This document shows, one piece after another, positions 15,453 to 25,600 of a stretch of 28,168 bases of DNA (its first letter is position 1; the number at the start of each line of letters is the position of its first letter). A model generated the notes under the pieces. It saw only the letters and a list, made by a program, of their open reading frames with translations. It did no database searches and was not told where the DNA came from. A program made the position numbers and the translations under genes. Source of the stretch: an uncultured Clostridia bacterium. GTDB lineage: Bacteria; Bacillota; Clostridia; Christensenellales; Borkfalkiaceae. The stretch covers positions 1-28,168 of the forward strand of contig CANQCA010000007.1 in the NCBI GenBank assembly GCA_947589585.1, written 5' to 3'.

Positions 15453-18400
15453 TTACTTTCCCCAGAAGCCGGGGCGCTTGCTCGTCTTGCACTTGATGAG
15501 GCCCGCTTCGATGAGCTCCTCCGTCGTCTGCACGGCGATGGGCTGATATTTCACGGGACGCGTGGACTTGGCAATGCCGAACTTCTCCATGAGCTGAGCA
15601 ATGAGTTCCTTCGCATACTTGAGCGAACGAGGGTTGCGGATGCGCAGCTTGGTGGGAACGACTGCGTACTTGGCAACATCGGAAGCGTTCTGCGTGTGAT
15701 ACTTCGGCGCGACTTCCTCGGGATCGAGTGCGAGATAGAGGATGAGCGTCTTGCCCTTGATCTGCAACTTCGCGCACTTCTCTCTGCCCTTATTGAAGGA
15801 ATCTGCCGTCCAGCTGAGGCGAGACTTCAACCCCTTGTAAGAGAGCAATTCGGTCTTGACCTCATTGTAGTAATCTCTCACGGTCTCATCTGCCTGTGCG
15901 ATACGGGCCGCGAAGCTCCTATCGTACACGACGCTTTCCTGAGCCATTGCCGGCTCTGCATTTTGTGCCTTCATAATTTCCTCCTTGGATTCCGCTGCGA
16001 TGATCGCAGGTATTGCTAATGTGTCGGCGTCGCTATCCTCGGACTGCGTTGCGGTTTCGTCCGCAAACACTTCGTCGAAGGATACGGGCTCCTCGGCAAA
16101 CTCATCGTAGGAGACGGGTTCCTCGGGCTCTTCCTCGCTCTCGAAGGAGACGGGCTCCTCCTCTTCCTCGGCGGGAGCTTCTTCCTCAGCGGAAGCCTCC
16201 TCTTCAGCGGGAGCCTCCTCCTCAGCGGGAGCTTCCTCTTCGGCGGGAGCTTCTTCCTCGGCAGGAGCTTCCTCTTCGGCGGGAACTTCTTCCTCAGCGG
16301 AAGCCTCTTCCTCAGCGGAAGCCTCTTCCTCAGCGGGAGTTTCTTCCTCGGCGGGAGTTTCTTCCTCGGCGGGAGCTTCTTCCTCGGCAGGAGCTTCCTC
16401 TTCAGCGGGAACTTCTTCCTCGGCGGGAGCTTCCTCTACGGGGTTTTCGTCCTCGGGAAGATATTCGAAGAATTCATCGTAAGGAAGCGGAACATCGTAT
16501 TCTTCTTCCTTCTCCTCGACGGGGAGCGGCACGACGACAGGGATGGGCTTGGGCGCGGGCGCCTTCTTGGGCTCTTCTGCCGGGGCCTCTTCGACGGGCT
16601 CTTCGACAGGCTCTTCTGCCGGGGCCTCTTCGACGGGCTCTTCGACAGGCTCTTCCTCAGCGGGAACCTCTTCGACGGGCTCTTCGATGGGCTCTTCCTC
16701 AGCGGGAACTTCTTCGACGGGCTCTTCTGCGGGCTCTTCCTCAGCGGGAACTTCTTCGACGGGCTCTTCTGCGGGCTCTTCCTCAGTGGGAACTTCTTCA
16801 ACGGGCTCTTCGATGGGAGCTTCCTCAGCGGGAACCTCTTCGACGGGCTCTTCGATGGGTTCTTCCTCAGCGGGAGCCTCTTCCTCGACGGGAACGGCGA
16901 CGGGGATCTCCTCGGGCTGTTCTTCCTCGGCGGGCTCTTCCTCAGCGGGAACCTCTTCGACGGTCTGCTCTTCCTCGGGTTCCTCTTCTGTAGGAACTTC
17001 TTCTGCGGGAACTTCTTCCTCTGCAGGAACTTCTTCTGCAGGAGTTTCTTCTGCGGGAACTTCTTCCTCTGCAGGAACTTCTTCTGCAGGAGTTTCTTCT
17101 GCGGGAGTTTCTTCCTCTGCGGGAACTTCCTCGGTCGTCTCGGCAGGAGCTTCCTCGGTCGTCTCCTCTGCCTGCTGTTCGACGGGCTGCGCTTCGGCCT
17201 CGGCCTCTGTCTTCGTCTTGAGAAGAAGCACGAGCAGGACGACGGTCGCCGCGAGCAACGCGATGATGATGGCGATCAGAAGCCACATCCACCAGAGCGA
17301 TACCGTCTCGACATCCTTCACTTCCGCAACGCCATAGACGGAGAAGCTGGAGGCATCGAAGGCAAGGTAGGAATAATCGCCCTTGGTCTCGATCTGGAAT
17401 TCAATGATCTCGGCCTTGCCATCGGCGGTAAAGTGCACGATACGGAGCGCTCCCTGCTCGCTCTGGGCGAAGCTTTCGGGAAGGCGGATGTAGACGCGCA
17501 GTTTGCCGGGTGCATGCAATTCGTCCCCATCGAGGGTGAACTTGATATCATATGCGGCGCCGAGCGTGCCCTCTTGATCCTCGAGGATCTCGTTGAGGAG
17601 CTTCTCGTACTCGGCGAATTGCTCACTGCTTATCGCCGTGACCGTGATCCCGTCCTCGTCGCCGATGAAGGATTCGTATTCATCATAGATGAGCACGTCG
17701 TTGCCGGAGGTGAAGATCTCGGGATCTTTCTCGGGGGTGACGTCAAGGATCTTCCACGCAAGCGTGAGCGTGTTCTTTCCGTCTTTGAAGGTGTAGTTGC
17801 TGCTTGTCAAGGTGAAGGTCGCTACCGCCGTGTAGTCGCCCGGCTGGGTGGCGGTTGCTCCTTCGTAAGTTACCGTAACGTATTCGGGCAATGTCCCCTT
17901 AATCGCAACGGTGTGCGCCGCCGAGTTGAAGTCGAAGGGTTCCGTGTAGTCCCATTCGAACTCGGTAACGTCGCAGGATGCGGGAACGATCGTGAAGGTC
18001 GTGGAATCGGGCAGGATGACCGAATTGAAAGCGGGATCGAACGCACCTGCCTTGACGGTCACGCTGATCGTATAGGTGCCTGCATCGATGGCCTTATCCA
18101 CGGCGGATCCCTTCTCCCAAGTGAAGACGATCTTATCGAGATACTCTTCGGGAAGGCCTTCGAGGGAGACGACATCCTCTGCGATGTAGTCCTTTCCATC
18201 GTAGACCACAGAGTTTCCGGACTCGAACTTCCAGGAGTAGCCGCTCAGATCGATCAGGTTCTTGTCGATCGTGAGCTTGAAGGCTGCGGGCATATTGACT
18301 GCCGTGTAGTTGACCACCGCGGTGTCGAATTGCAAGGTGGCGAGATAGGAGCCCGGGTTCTTCACTTCCTCCAGGAGCTGCGAATTCGAGGTCCAGGTGA

Positions 18401-21400
18401 TCGCGAAGAGATCTCTGATTCCATCTACGTCATATGGACCGAAGTCGAAGGTGAGATGGCCGACCGCATAGTTCGCGCCCGCGCTATATCTGACCGTCTT
18501 GGAATCGGCTACGCTTCCGTCGAACTTCCAGCTGAGCCCCTTCAAATCGATCGTGTACTTCTCGATCGTAAAGGTGAGATCCTTTTCGGGAGGCGTGAGC
18601 TGATAGGTCGCGCTGTATTTTTCATTGATGGAAATCGTGAGCGTGTATGTGCCGGCATCCTTGATCTCGGCTTCTGCCGCCAATGCCGTGCCGTCCTTCT
18701 CCCAAGCGAATACGAAGAAGTCGCCCTTTTCGAATGCGATCGTGGGAAGGTTTTTGAGCGACGCTTCGACGTCTTGCTTGAAGTTCGCCCCGTTGTAGGT
18801 TGCGCTCGTAAGGCCGAGCTGCACGCCGTTGATGTTGATGTCGGCCTTTCCGATCACGAGGATGGCAGTTTCCTCGAACGAGCCAGCCGGCGTGTAGTTC
18901 ACATTATCCTTGAGCTCGACCCCGATCGTATATGTACCGACATTGGTCGCCGCATCGACGGTGTTACCGGCCGCGTCTTTCCATATATAATTAAAGAGGT
19001 CGGGAGTGAGCGCTGTGTTCCCCTGTTTGAGATAGAGGCTGCCGAGCAGAATATGATCGCGGCCTTCGCTATACTGGGTGTTGAATGTAACCTCTTGCGC
19101 GTTCGTATCCTTTGTGACGTCGGCGTACTTGGAAGTCCACTCGGCGCCCTCGAACAGGACCTTTGGCGTGATCGTGAGGGTCGCAGCGGCGGGAGCCTTG
19201 AAATCGTAGAGATCTTCGCGCCCCTTGAATACTACTGTGACTTGATAGGTGCCGGCCTTGATCGCCTCGTAGGCGGTCGAAGCGTCATTGCCCTTTCCCG
19301 TCGTCCAGACGTACTCGATGAGAGCTTCCTGCGCCTCGGTGAGCTCTGCGAGCTTGATCTTGCCGTAGGAGTTGACGGCGGAATCGTACGTGCGGGTGGC
19401 AGCGCCGTCCTCCATGCCTGCTCCGTCGAGCTGCCATGCTTTCGCGCTGAGATCGAATGCGATCTTGGTGATGGCAAAGTCGAATTCCGTGGGATAAGGC
19501 GGTTCTATGATTTCATAGGAAGCCTCTTTATCTGCCTTCACGCGGATGGATACGGTGTAGTTGCCGATCTCGCTGATGCCGTAGCCGCCGAGATCAACGC
19601 CGCCCTTTGCCCAAACGTATTCGAGGATGCCCGCATCCAGATATTCTTCCACGCCGGGAAGAGTGACATCGTTGCGGTGCTCTTTCCCATCGTATTCAAC
19701 AGACTCCGGCCCTTCCCATGAAAGTTCACCGAGATCGATTTGCTGCTTGATAACTTCGAAGGTCGTCGTCACGCTCGTCTCATCGGTCCCCTTCAGACGA
19801 TAGTGCACGGGGTCATTCAGGGTAGCCGTGAGCGTGTACACGCCGACTTCGACGATCTTATCGACCTCTTGGCCGTACTTATTCGTCCAAACAAAGGTGA
19901 AGAGCGTTCCATCGAGCACGGTGTACTCGATATATTCCTTGAGATCCTCGCCGGTGTACTGGGCGGTGGGTTCGCCATCGAGATTGGCGGCAAAACCCGC
20001 ATGTTCGATCGTCTGCCTTTCGACCGTGAAGTCCACAGACACGCTCTCCTCATCGGCGCCGCCTTCAAGCACATAGTGCTCGGGCTCCTTGAGGGTGGCC
20101 GTGACCGTGTACTCGCCGGGTTCAATGATCTTATCGGCGTCGTCCCCGTCCTTGGTCGCCCAAGTGAAATCGAAGAGATCTTTATCGATACCCGTAAGTT
20201 CGATCTCAGTAAGGAGATCCACGCCGCTGTACTCGGGAGCGGTCGCGGCAAACTTCGATACGTCGATCGTCTTCTTTGTGATCGTGAAGGTGCCGGCGTC
20301 CGCGGGTGCGGTGAACTGATACTTCAGCGTTCCTTGGAATTCGGGCTTGAGCGCCACTTCGACGGTGTACACACCGACTTCTTTGATCTCGGTGGTTTCT
20401 TCGCCGTTGTATTTCCAAGTAATGTCAATGAAATTCTTAAAGTCCTCAATGCCGGAGAGGGAGAGCTCTTTGAGGTGGTCATTCCCGTCGTATTCGATCG
20501 TAAGGCCGCCATCTCTTTGAAGCTTGCTCTCGGTAAGATCGATCACGGTGGGCTCAACATTGAAGTGATAGACCGTGATATCGTGCTCGGGCATCTCCGT
20601 GACCACGGCGGGAGAATCCACATTGGGATCCGTGGCGTCTGCCCACCAATCAAGCTCGGAGACCTCGAACTGCTCGGGCGCATACTTGAGAATGTCCATA
20701 CCGGCGGGCAGGAGCATTTCCTTCTTGGTGTTGAGCGACGCATCCTGATAGGTGACCTTATAGATGGGCGCGACGTTGAGTTCGACGGCAAAATTGAAAT
20801 TGTGGTCGAGATTTATGTAGCCCGTCACCTCGTCGAGATAGTCGAAATATTTATCGTAGGAACCGAGGTCGATGCCGAGCGCGTCCTTCAGTTCTTTCGC
20901 TTTCTCGAGAGCTTTTTCGTAGAAGTGCTTGAGATTGACGCTCCGCGAATAGAAGAACTGCCCGTTGCCCTGATAGAAATCGAGGACGCAGTTATCCTTG
21001 AAGCGCTCGGGGATCTCCCCGAAGAGGATCTCGGCCTTCGCCATGCACTTATCATGGAACTCTTTGTCGTTCGAAAGCTTGTTGATGACCTTATTGGCGA
21101 TCTTGAGGAGCGCCGCATTGTTCCTGCAGAGCTCTTCGACATATTCGGGATGCGCCTTGGCAAACGCAAGGAGTTCGTCGAATACGCTCTTCGCATTCTC
21201 AAAGGTGTAGCTTCCGATCGTGCCTTTATCGGTGAGAAGGTTGATGAGAAGCTCTCTCGTGTTCTCGCTCAGCTGTTCGCTGTTGAGGAAGCGGGTGAGA
21301 TACTCCGTCACCGTTTGGGGAAGGGTGACCGTCGCCGTAGGCACGCCGTCCTTCATCGAGACGTCGACGAATTTATCGCCGAGGCGGAGCGCGGTCCTCA

Positions 21401-22379
21401 CATCGCTCGTATCTCCCTTGAGACCGAAGGTCGCACGGAAGGTGAAGTTGCCATATCCCGTATCGACGCCGATCTCATACGAGAGGAGACTCTTCATCTG
21501 CTCATCGGTGTACTTGAGGATCTCGGCGGGGCGGGGAAGACGGCGGACGAGCTCCTTGAGCCCTTCCACGTTGACTTCCTTCTTGAATTCGTGGTCGCCG
21601 ACCTGTTTGGTCGTGAAGACATCGATGCCGTCCACGCGGATCGCCTTGAGCTCGTCGAGGATCTGGCCGAACTGGAGCGCGGGCGCGCCGCCGTTTTCTT
21701 CGACCTGATCCACCTTCTCCTGCGTCTTATCCTTCAGATCCTGTTTGAGGGATTCGGTATCTTTTTGATACTCTTCCTTCAACTGGCCGAGCTTTTCCGG
21801 ATCCTTGACATAATCGTCGATGACATCCTCGATGACTTCCTCGACCTTTGTCTGGAAATCCTCATAGGTCCCCTTCCCGGAGGAGACATAGGCGTCCACG
21901 GCCTGCTCGATGAGCATATCGTACTCGCCGTCGAGGTAACGATTGAGCTCATTGGGATCTTCGAGACGCTGCTTGACGTAGTCCTTGATATCCTCCATGG
22001 TGAGGCCGTCGAGATCGAGGTCTCCCGAGGCGATGGGAAGCGCCACGGTCGCGATCCCCTGCTCGGGGGCGACAGACCCGATGATGCCCTTCATGACGAG
22101 ATCCATGCCGACGGCTTTGATATCATGCAAAAGCTCTTTGAAGTTCGTCTGCCTGGAATAGTCGAGAACGTTCGCGTCGATGAGGAGGCTCACGGATAGC
22201 TCGCTCTTATCGTAGGTGAGCGTGTAGAAATCCCCCTCCTTCACGGTAACGTTCTGCTCGGGCTGAGGATCGGCTGCTTCTGCATGCACATTCAAAAGTG
22301 CAGCGCCGCCAAACAGCATGAGCAGGGCGGTGAGAAGAAGCACGATCACGAGCGACATTCTTGTTCCAACTTTTTTCAT
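15453..22379 (-). CDS. 2308-aa transmembrane protein: MBG-like repeats, acidic repeat tail, C-terminal domain
   Basis: Function unknown. The ATG at 22379 (MKKVGTRMSL) has AAGGGAG 6 nt upstream and begins a hydrophobic signal peptide or anchor. Approximate layout: residues 40-600, a mostly helical charged region; 611-1540, ten degenerate repeats of about 80-100 aa, each starting near xIDL, containing YDG-like and FxWxxG motifs and ending GxYTVxVxL, like MBG/YDG extracellular repeats; 1545-1680, a domain ending LAFDASSFSVYGV as in many clostridial surface proteins; 1690-1716, a strong transmembrane helix (WWMWLLIAIIIALL); 1726-2106, Glu/Pro/Ala repeats; 2146-2308, a compact domain with YYNEVKTELLSYKGLKSRLSW and KGKTLILYLALDPEE. 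The last domain weakly recalls DUF5655-type domains (low confidence). If the N-terminus is exported, the acidic repeat and C-terminal domain are cytoplasmic, so the protein would link outside to inside. It has its own promoter and terminator. Confidence 0.88.
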   Translation of the reverse strand: MKKVGTRMSLVIVLLLTALLMLFGGAALLNVHAEAADPQPEQNVTVKEGDFYTLTYDKSELSVSLLIDANVLDYSRQTNFKELLHDIKAVGMDLVMKGIIGSVAPEQGIATVALPIASGDLDLDGLTMEDIKDYVKQRLEDPNELNRYLDGEYDMLIEQAVDAYVSSGKGTYEDFQTKVEEVIEDVIDDYVKDPEKLGQLKEEYQKDTESLKQDLKDKTQEKVDQVEENGGAPALQFGQILDELKAIRVDGIDVFTTKQVGDHEFKKEVNVEGLKELVRRLPRPAEILKYTDEQMKSLLSYEIGVDTGYGNFTFRATFGLKGDTSDVRTALRLGDKFVDVSMKDGVPTATVTLPQTVTEYLTRFLNSEQLSENTRELLINLLTDKGTIGSYTFENAKSVFDELLAFAKAHPEYVEELCRNNAALLKIANKVINKLSNDKEFHDKCMAKAEILFGEIPERFKDNCVLDFYQGNGQFFYSRSVNLKHFYEKALEKAKELKDALGIDLGSYDKYFDYLDEVTGYINLDHNFNFAVELNVAPIYKVTYQDASLNTKKEMLLPAGMDILKYAPEQFEVSELDWWADATDPNVDSPAVVTEMPEHDITVYHFNVEPTVIDLTESKLQRDGGLTIEYDGNDHLKELSLSGIEDFKNFIDITWKYNGEETTEIKEVGVYTVEVALKPEFQGTLKYQFTAPADAGTFTITKKTIDVSKFAATAPEYSGVDLLTEIELTGIDKDLFDFTWATKDGDDADKIIEPGEYTVTATLKEPEHYVLEGGADEESVSVDFTVERQTIEHAGFAANLDGEPTAQYTGEDLKEYIEYTVLDGTLFTFVWTNKYGQEVDKIVEVGVYTLTATLNDPVHYRLKGTDETSVTTTFEVIKQQIDLGELSWEGPESVEYDGKEHRNDVTLPGVEEYLDAGILEYVWAKGGVDLGGYGISEIGNYTVSIRVKADKEASYEIIEPPYPTEFDFAITKIAFDLSAKAWQLDGAGMEDGAATRTYDSAVNSYGKIKLAELTEAQEALIEYVWTTGKGNDASTAYEAIKAGTYQVTVVFKGREDLYDFKAPAAATLTITPKVLFEGAEWTSKYADVTKDTNAQEVTFNTQYSEGRDHILLGSLYLKQGNTALTPDLFNYIWKDAAGNTVDAATNVGTYTIGVELKDNVNYTPAGSFEETAILVIGKADININGVQLGLTSATYNGANFKQDVEASLKNLPTIAFEKGDFFVFAWEKDGTALAAEAEIKDAGTYTLTISINEKYSATYQLTPPEKDLTFTIEKYTIDLKGLSWKFDGSVADSKTVRYSAGANYAVGHLTFDFGPYDVDGIRDLFAITWTSNSQLLEEVKNPGSYLATLQFDTAVVNYTAVNMPAAFKLTIDKNLIDLSGYSWKFESGNSVVYDGKDYIAEDVVSLEGLPEEYLDKIVFTWEKGSAVDKAIDAGTYTISVTVKAGAFDPAFNSVILPDSTTFTIVPASCDVTEFEWDYTEPFDFNSAAHTVAIKGTLPEYVTVTYEGATATQPGDYTAVATFTLTSSNYTFKDGKNTLTLAWKILDVTPEKDPEIFTSGNDVLIYDEYESFIGDEDGITVTAISSEQFAEYEKLLNEILEDQEGTLGAAYDIKFTLDGDELHAPGKLRVYIRLPESFAQSEQGALRIVHFTADGKAEIIEFQIETKGDYSYLAFDASSFSVYGVAEVKDVETVSLWWMWLLIAIIIALLAATVVLLVLLLKTKTEAEAEAQPVEQQAEETTEEAPAETTEEVPAEEETPAEETPAEEVPAEEEVPAEETPAEEVPAEEEVPAEEVPTEEEPEEEQTVEEVPAEEEPAEEEQPEEIPVAVPVEEEAPAEEEPIEEPVEEVPAEEAPIEEPVEEVPTEEEPAEEPVEEVPAEEEPAEEPVEEVPAEEEPIEEPVEEVPAEEEPVEEPVEEAPAEEPVEEPVEEAPAEEPKKAPAPKPIPVVVPLPVEEKEEEYDVPLPYDEFFEYLPEDENPVEEAPAEEEVPAEEEAPAEEEAPAEEETPAEEETPAEEEASAEEEASAEEEVPAEEEAPAEEEAPAEEEAPAEEEAPAEEEASAEEEAPAEEEEEPVSFESEEEPEEPVSYDEFAEEPVSFDEVFADETATQSEDSDADTLAIPAIIAAESKEEIMKAQNAEPAMAQESVVYDRSFAARIAQADETVRDYYNEVKTELLSYKGLKSRLSWTADSFNKGREKCAKLQIKGKTLILYLALDPEEVAPKYHTQNASDVAKYAVVPTKLRIRNPRSLKYAKELIAQLMEKFGIAKSTRPVKYQPIAVQTTEELIEAGLIKCKTSKRPGFWGK
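16060..17200 (-). repeat. In-frame Glu/Pro/Ala-coding tandem repeat DNA
   Basis: About 1.1 kb inside the 2308-aa gene is built from degenerate 15-, 18- and 24-nt units encoding variants of EEVPAEE, EEAPAEE and EEPVEEVPAEE. Blocks differ in composition: PVEEVPAEEEP units around 16600-16960, and EEAPAEEE units around 16150-16440. They are separated by a non-repeated insert (about 16440-16560) coding KKAPAPKPIPVVVPLP and following residues. Units are multiples of three, so slippage would change the length of the linker without breaking the frame. Confidence 0.85.
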
Positions 22380-22454
22380 GTTGATCTCCCTTCCTTCGTT
22401 TCGATCGCCGCAAAGCATACGTCGAAAAAGCGAAAGATTCGTTCACTGCTTAAT

Positions 22455-22483
22455 ATATTAGTTTATTTGCGCGTACTTGTCAA
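22455..22483 (-). promoter_or_regulatory. Sigma-A promoter of the 2308-aa gene
   Basis: On the minus strand there is a perfect -35 TTGACA (22478-22483), a 17-nt spacer and a -10 TAATAT (22455-22460, 4 of 6 consensus). The predicted leader to the ATG at 22379 is about 70 nt. The flanks are AT-rich. Confidence 0.7.
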
Positions 22484-22570
22484 TAATTTCCCGACACTTT
22501 TTTTGGTTTTTACGCAAAAAAAGTCAATTTTTTCAAAACATTTTGGGGGATTTTGGAAAATTTTCGAAAA

Positions 22571-22604
22571 ATAAGCAAAAATCGGGGGGATGTGCTCCCC
22601 CCGA
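22571..22604 (-). terminator. Intrinsic terminator of the coiled-coil surface protein gene
   Basis: TCGGGGGG (22582-22589) and CCCCCCGA (22597-22604) form a perfect 8-bp stem with a 7-nt loop. On the minus strand it is followed by TTTTTGCTTAT and further T-rich sequence. It lies about 40 nt after the stop codon at 22643. Confidence 0.85.
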
Positions 22605-22642
22605 TCCGAACATTCCGGCTGTTGATTTTTGCGGACCTGCGC

Positions 22643-25600
22643 TCAGTCTTCATCGCTGCGGCGGGGACGTTTCCTCATCACAACGATGGCAACGATGACT
22701 GCGGCGACCACGACTACGGAGACGGGAATGCCGATGGCGAGGCCGAGTATGGTGGGATCCGCGCCCGGATCCGAAGTGTCCTCGGGCAGCAGCTCTTGGG
22801 TAAAACGGGCCACAAACTGTTCGTTCCCCGTGCACTCGCCCACCTCGTGGTCCCACCCGGCAAAGGTGTAGGAATAGGTCTCGTCGGAGGGCTTGAAGGG
22901 ATCGGGCGGAAGCTCGATCCGATCGCCGTAGCGGTAGGTTCTCGTGTAGATGGTCTTGCCCTCCGAGCGGAAGGTGACGGTGTATGTGTAGTATGCGCCG
23001 TTGACGGAAACGTAGACGTTCTCCGCGGGCATGGTAAAGGCATTTTCCGTCACGGGGATCTCTTTATCCTCGGAATGGGTATAGACGCGTATGGCGGAAA
23101 GATACCTTCCCGCGGCGATATCGCCGAGCGTGATCTCCACCTGCTGACCGGGACGGGCAAGGCCCTGCAGGGTGCTCGTTCCGACGGTCGCAAAGTCGCA
23201 ACCGAGCACTTCGACCTTGTACATGGCCACGAGCTCATACGTCTCGCCTGCCTTCGCAAGAAAGCTGATGCGCGTCTTTTGCGTATCCGAAAGCGCCCTT
23301 CTTGCACGGGGGGGCGTGTTTACTTCGTCGAAGCTGACAAATTCCCCCGCGGAAGAGACGAGGCGGTGCGCGGCGTGGAGCACGACATCGGCATAGATAT
23401 TGCAACTGCATTCGATATTCTTCTCCTCCTCACCCTTAAACAGACGGACGGAGAAGGTGTAGGCGGGGGGCTGTTCTTCGGCCGAAACCTCTTCCTCGAA
23501 GGATGTGAGGATCTTATCGATCCCCTGCTCGGAGATCGCCTTTGCGGCAGACTGATCAAACCCGAGCGTGCGATCTTCGAACGTGAGCGAAACGCCCGCC
23601 TCCATGCCGCTCGCCTTTTGGAAGAGATCGCCGATCTCCACCTCCAAGGGGGCGTCCTCGGGCACGGGAGAAGAGAAGTCCGCAGAGAACTCGCCCTTCT
23701 CCTCGTCGTAGGCGAGATCGACGTCTTCCCCTTCGCCCCCGATGAGCGGGAGCTCCTCGAAGCGCGCCTTATAGTAAGCCCCGCTCTCGGACACGGGTGG
23801 CAGATTTTCGTTCACGGGATAAAATTCATCCCCCGCTTCCCAGCCGAGAAATCTGTAATTGTGGATCCCGTCGCCGACGCATTCGATCGTGCCGCTGAAG
23901 ACGGGTGAGCTGCCGAATTCGAACTGCGTGGAGATCAGTCTTCCTTCGATCTCCCATACGACGGGATAGAAATTCCTGCTCGAGAGGAAGGAGGGATAGA
24001 GCTCGAGATGTTCGCCCGGACCGATCTCGGAGAGGAGAACGGGAACGCGGATGTCCCCTTCCAACTTTTGCCAGCCGGTGTGCTTTTGCGTCTTGCCTAC
24101 CTCATCCTTATAGGGCGCGATCTTGCTCAGATCGGGCTCCTCGCCGGGCAAAATATCCATTTCCACATAGTCGCCGCCGTTCTCGTTGAGATAGAAGCGC
24201 ACGGTGGCCGCATTGGCCGAGGGCAGATACTTCTTGCACACGGCATAGACGGGAAGAGAGAAATCCTCGGCTATGGGCTCGCGGGGAACGATCTTCCCCT
24301 CCCGAACGCCGTCAAGAAGGGCCTTTTCCGTCTCCGAAGGGACATAGGGCGTGGGTTCCTTGGGAGCTGTGACCTTCTCGGGCACGGGGCCGGGTGCGGG
24401 GACCTCGGCGGGCCTTTGCCCCGCGAGTGCGACCTCGGCGGGCGGGCCCGAGGGCTCCCGCACTTCTGCGGGCTGCTGCGGCCTTGAGACTTCCTCGGGA
24501 AGGGTGGGTTCGGTGGGCAGTGCGGGCACGCTCTCAAACGGCGCGGCCTTATCCTCGTCGACGGGAATGCCCTCCGTTCCCTTCAGGAGTTCTTCCGGTT
24601 TTTGGCCATGGATCGTGTACTTTTGGTCGAAATTAAATTTATCTCCGGCGTTCAGATACTTCGTATCATAGTTGGAGACGGTCCCGTCGGTGAGCAAATT
24701 GCAGATAACATAGAACTGTGCGAGCATCAAGTTGTATTGAGGTACGCGATCGCGGTTTTCGATCTCTTGATGGACGACCGAATCGCGGTCAAGCCATTCG
24801 AGGGCGCGGAAGAGCTCGCAGAAATTCTCGCGCGCTTGTTCATAATAGGTGAGATAGAAGGCGTATTTTTCCTCGAAGGTGCCGTTTCTTATGGCATGAT
24901 ACTTCGGAATCAGATCGTTTCTTAAAAACTGCGTGGCTGCGGCAGCTCTGTCGACGGCGGGCACCAAGCTCGGATAGAGTTGGTAATACTCTTTTCGTCG
25001 ATTAAGCACCTGCATGACGGAATCGCCCATGATCGCCGTATAGAGCGAGCGCTGTTCGGTCGTCTTCGTATCTTCCCTATAGAAGGGCGTCGGCACTTCG
25101 ATGAAATCCAAATAGGAGAGTTGGGTGAGTGCGCGTTCCATATCCGCCTGCGCGGGGCCGATGGCCGCATCGTATTCCGCCTTTTCCTTCTCGTATTGTT
25201 CCATTTTGAGCCTGTAGTTGTTATATGCCTCGAGCGCGGCCCTGTAGGCTTCGTAATCCGAAACATATTGATCGTACTTTGCCTTTTGCTCGTTGTAAGC
25301 GGAGAGTGCGTTCTGATAGGTTTGGTAGGCCTCGTCGCGTTTTTTCCAGTCGGAGAGTTCGGCGCGATAGGCCTCGTAGAGGCGCTCATCCTCGTCGTGC
25401 TTCTCCACGGCGGCAAGGTATTCCCGATACTTTTGAAGATCCTCCTCGTACTGCGCCTGCTCCTCTTTGAACTTGCTCCCCTCCGGGCCGTAGAGATCCA
25501 TTTTTTCCACGATCTCATCCCCCGCCGCATAGGCTTTCCCGGCAAGGGAATTGACGGTATCTGCAGGGATCCCGATGAAGGCCTCGTATATGATCGAGAG

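Noticed and set aside
16060..17200. Repeat block that might be mistaken for a CRISPR array
   Set aside because: Units are 15-24 nt, in frame, contiguous and without unique spacers; no cas genes are present.
16543..17337. Ser/Gly/Thr-rich plus-strand frame resembling a serine-rich repeat protein
   Set aside because: It arises only because the Glu/Pro/Ala repeat read on the other strand gives Ser/Gly/Thr codons; there is no signal peptide, start context or terminator.
17433..19721. Plus-strand open frame of 762 codons
   Set aside because: Antisense of the MBG-like repeats; no recognisable protein features.
19740..22199. Long plus-strand open frame (819 codons) opposite the 2308-aa gene
   Set aside because: Complement of a charged, repeat-rich coding region. 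The minus frame has signal peptide, repeats, helix, promoter and terminator; the plus frame has none.
22690..22800. Possible sortase anchor (LLPEDTSDPG, helix, RKRPRR)
   Set aside because: The layout is similar but the motif is not LPXTG or a known variant, and no sortase gene is in view; a plain C-terminal membrane anchor explains it.
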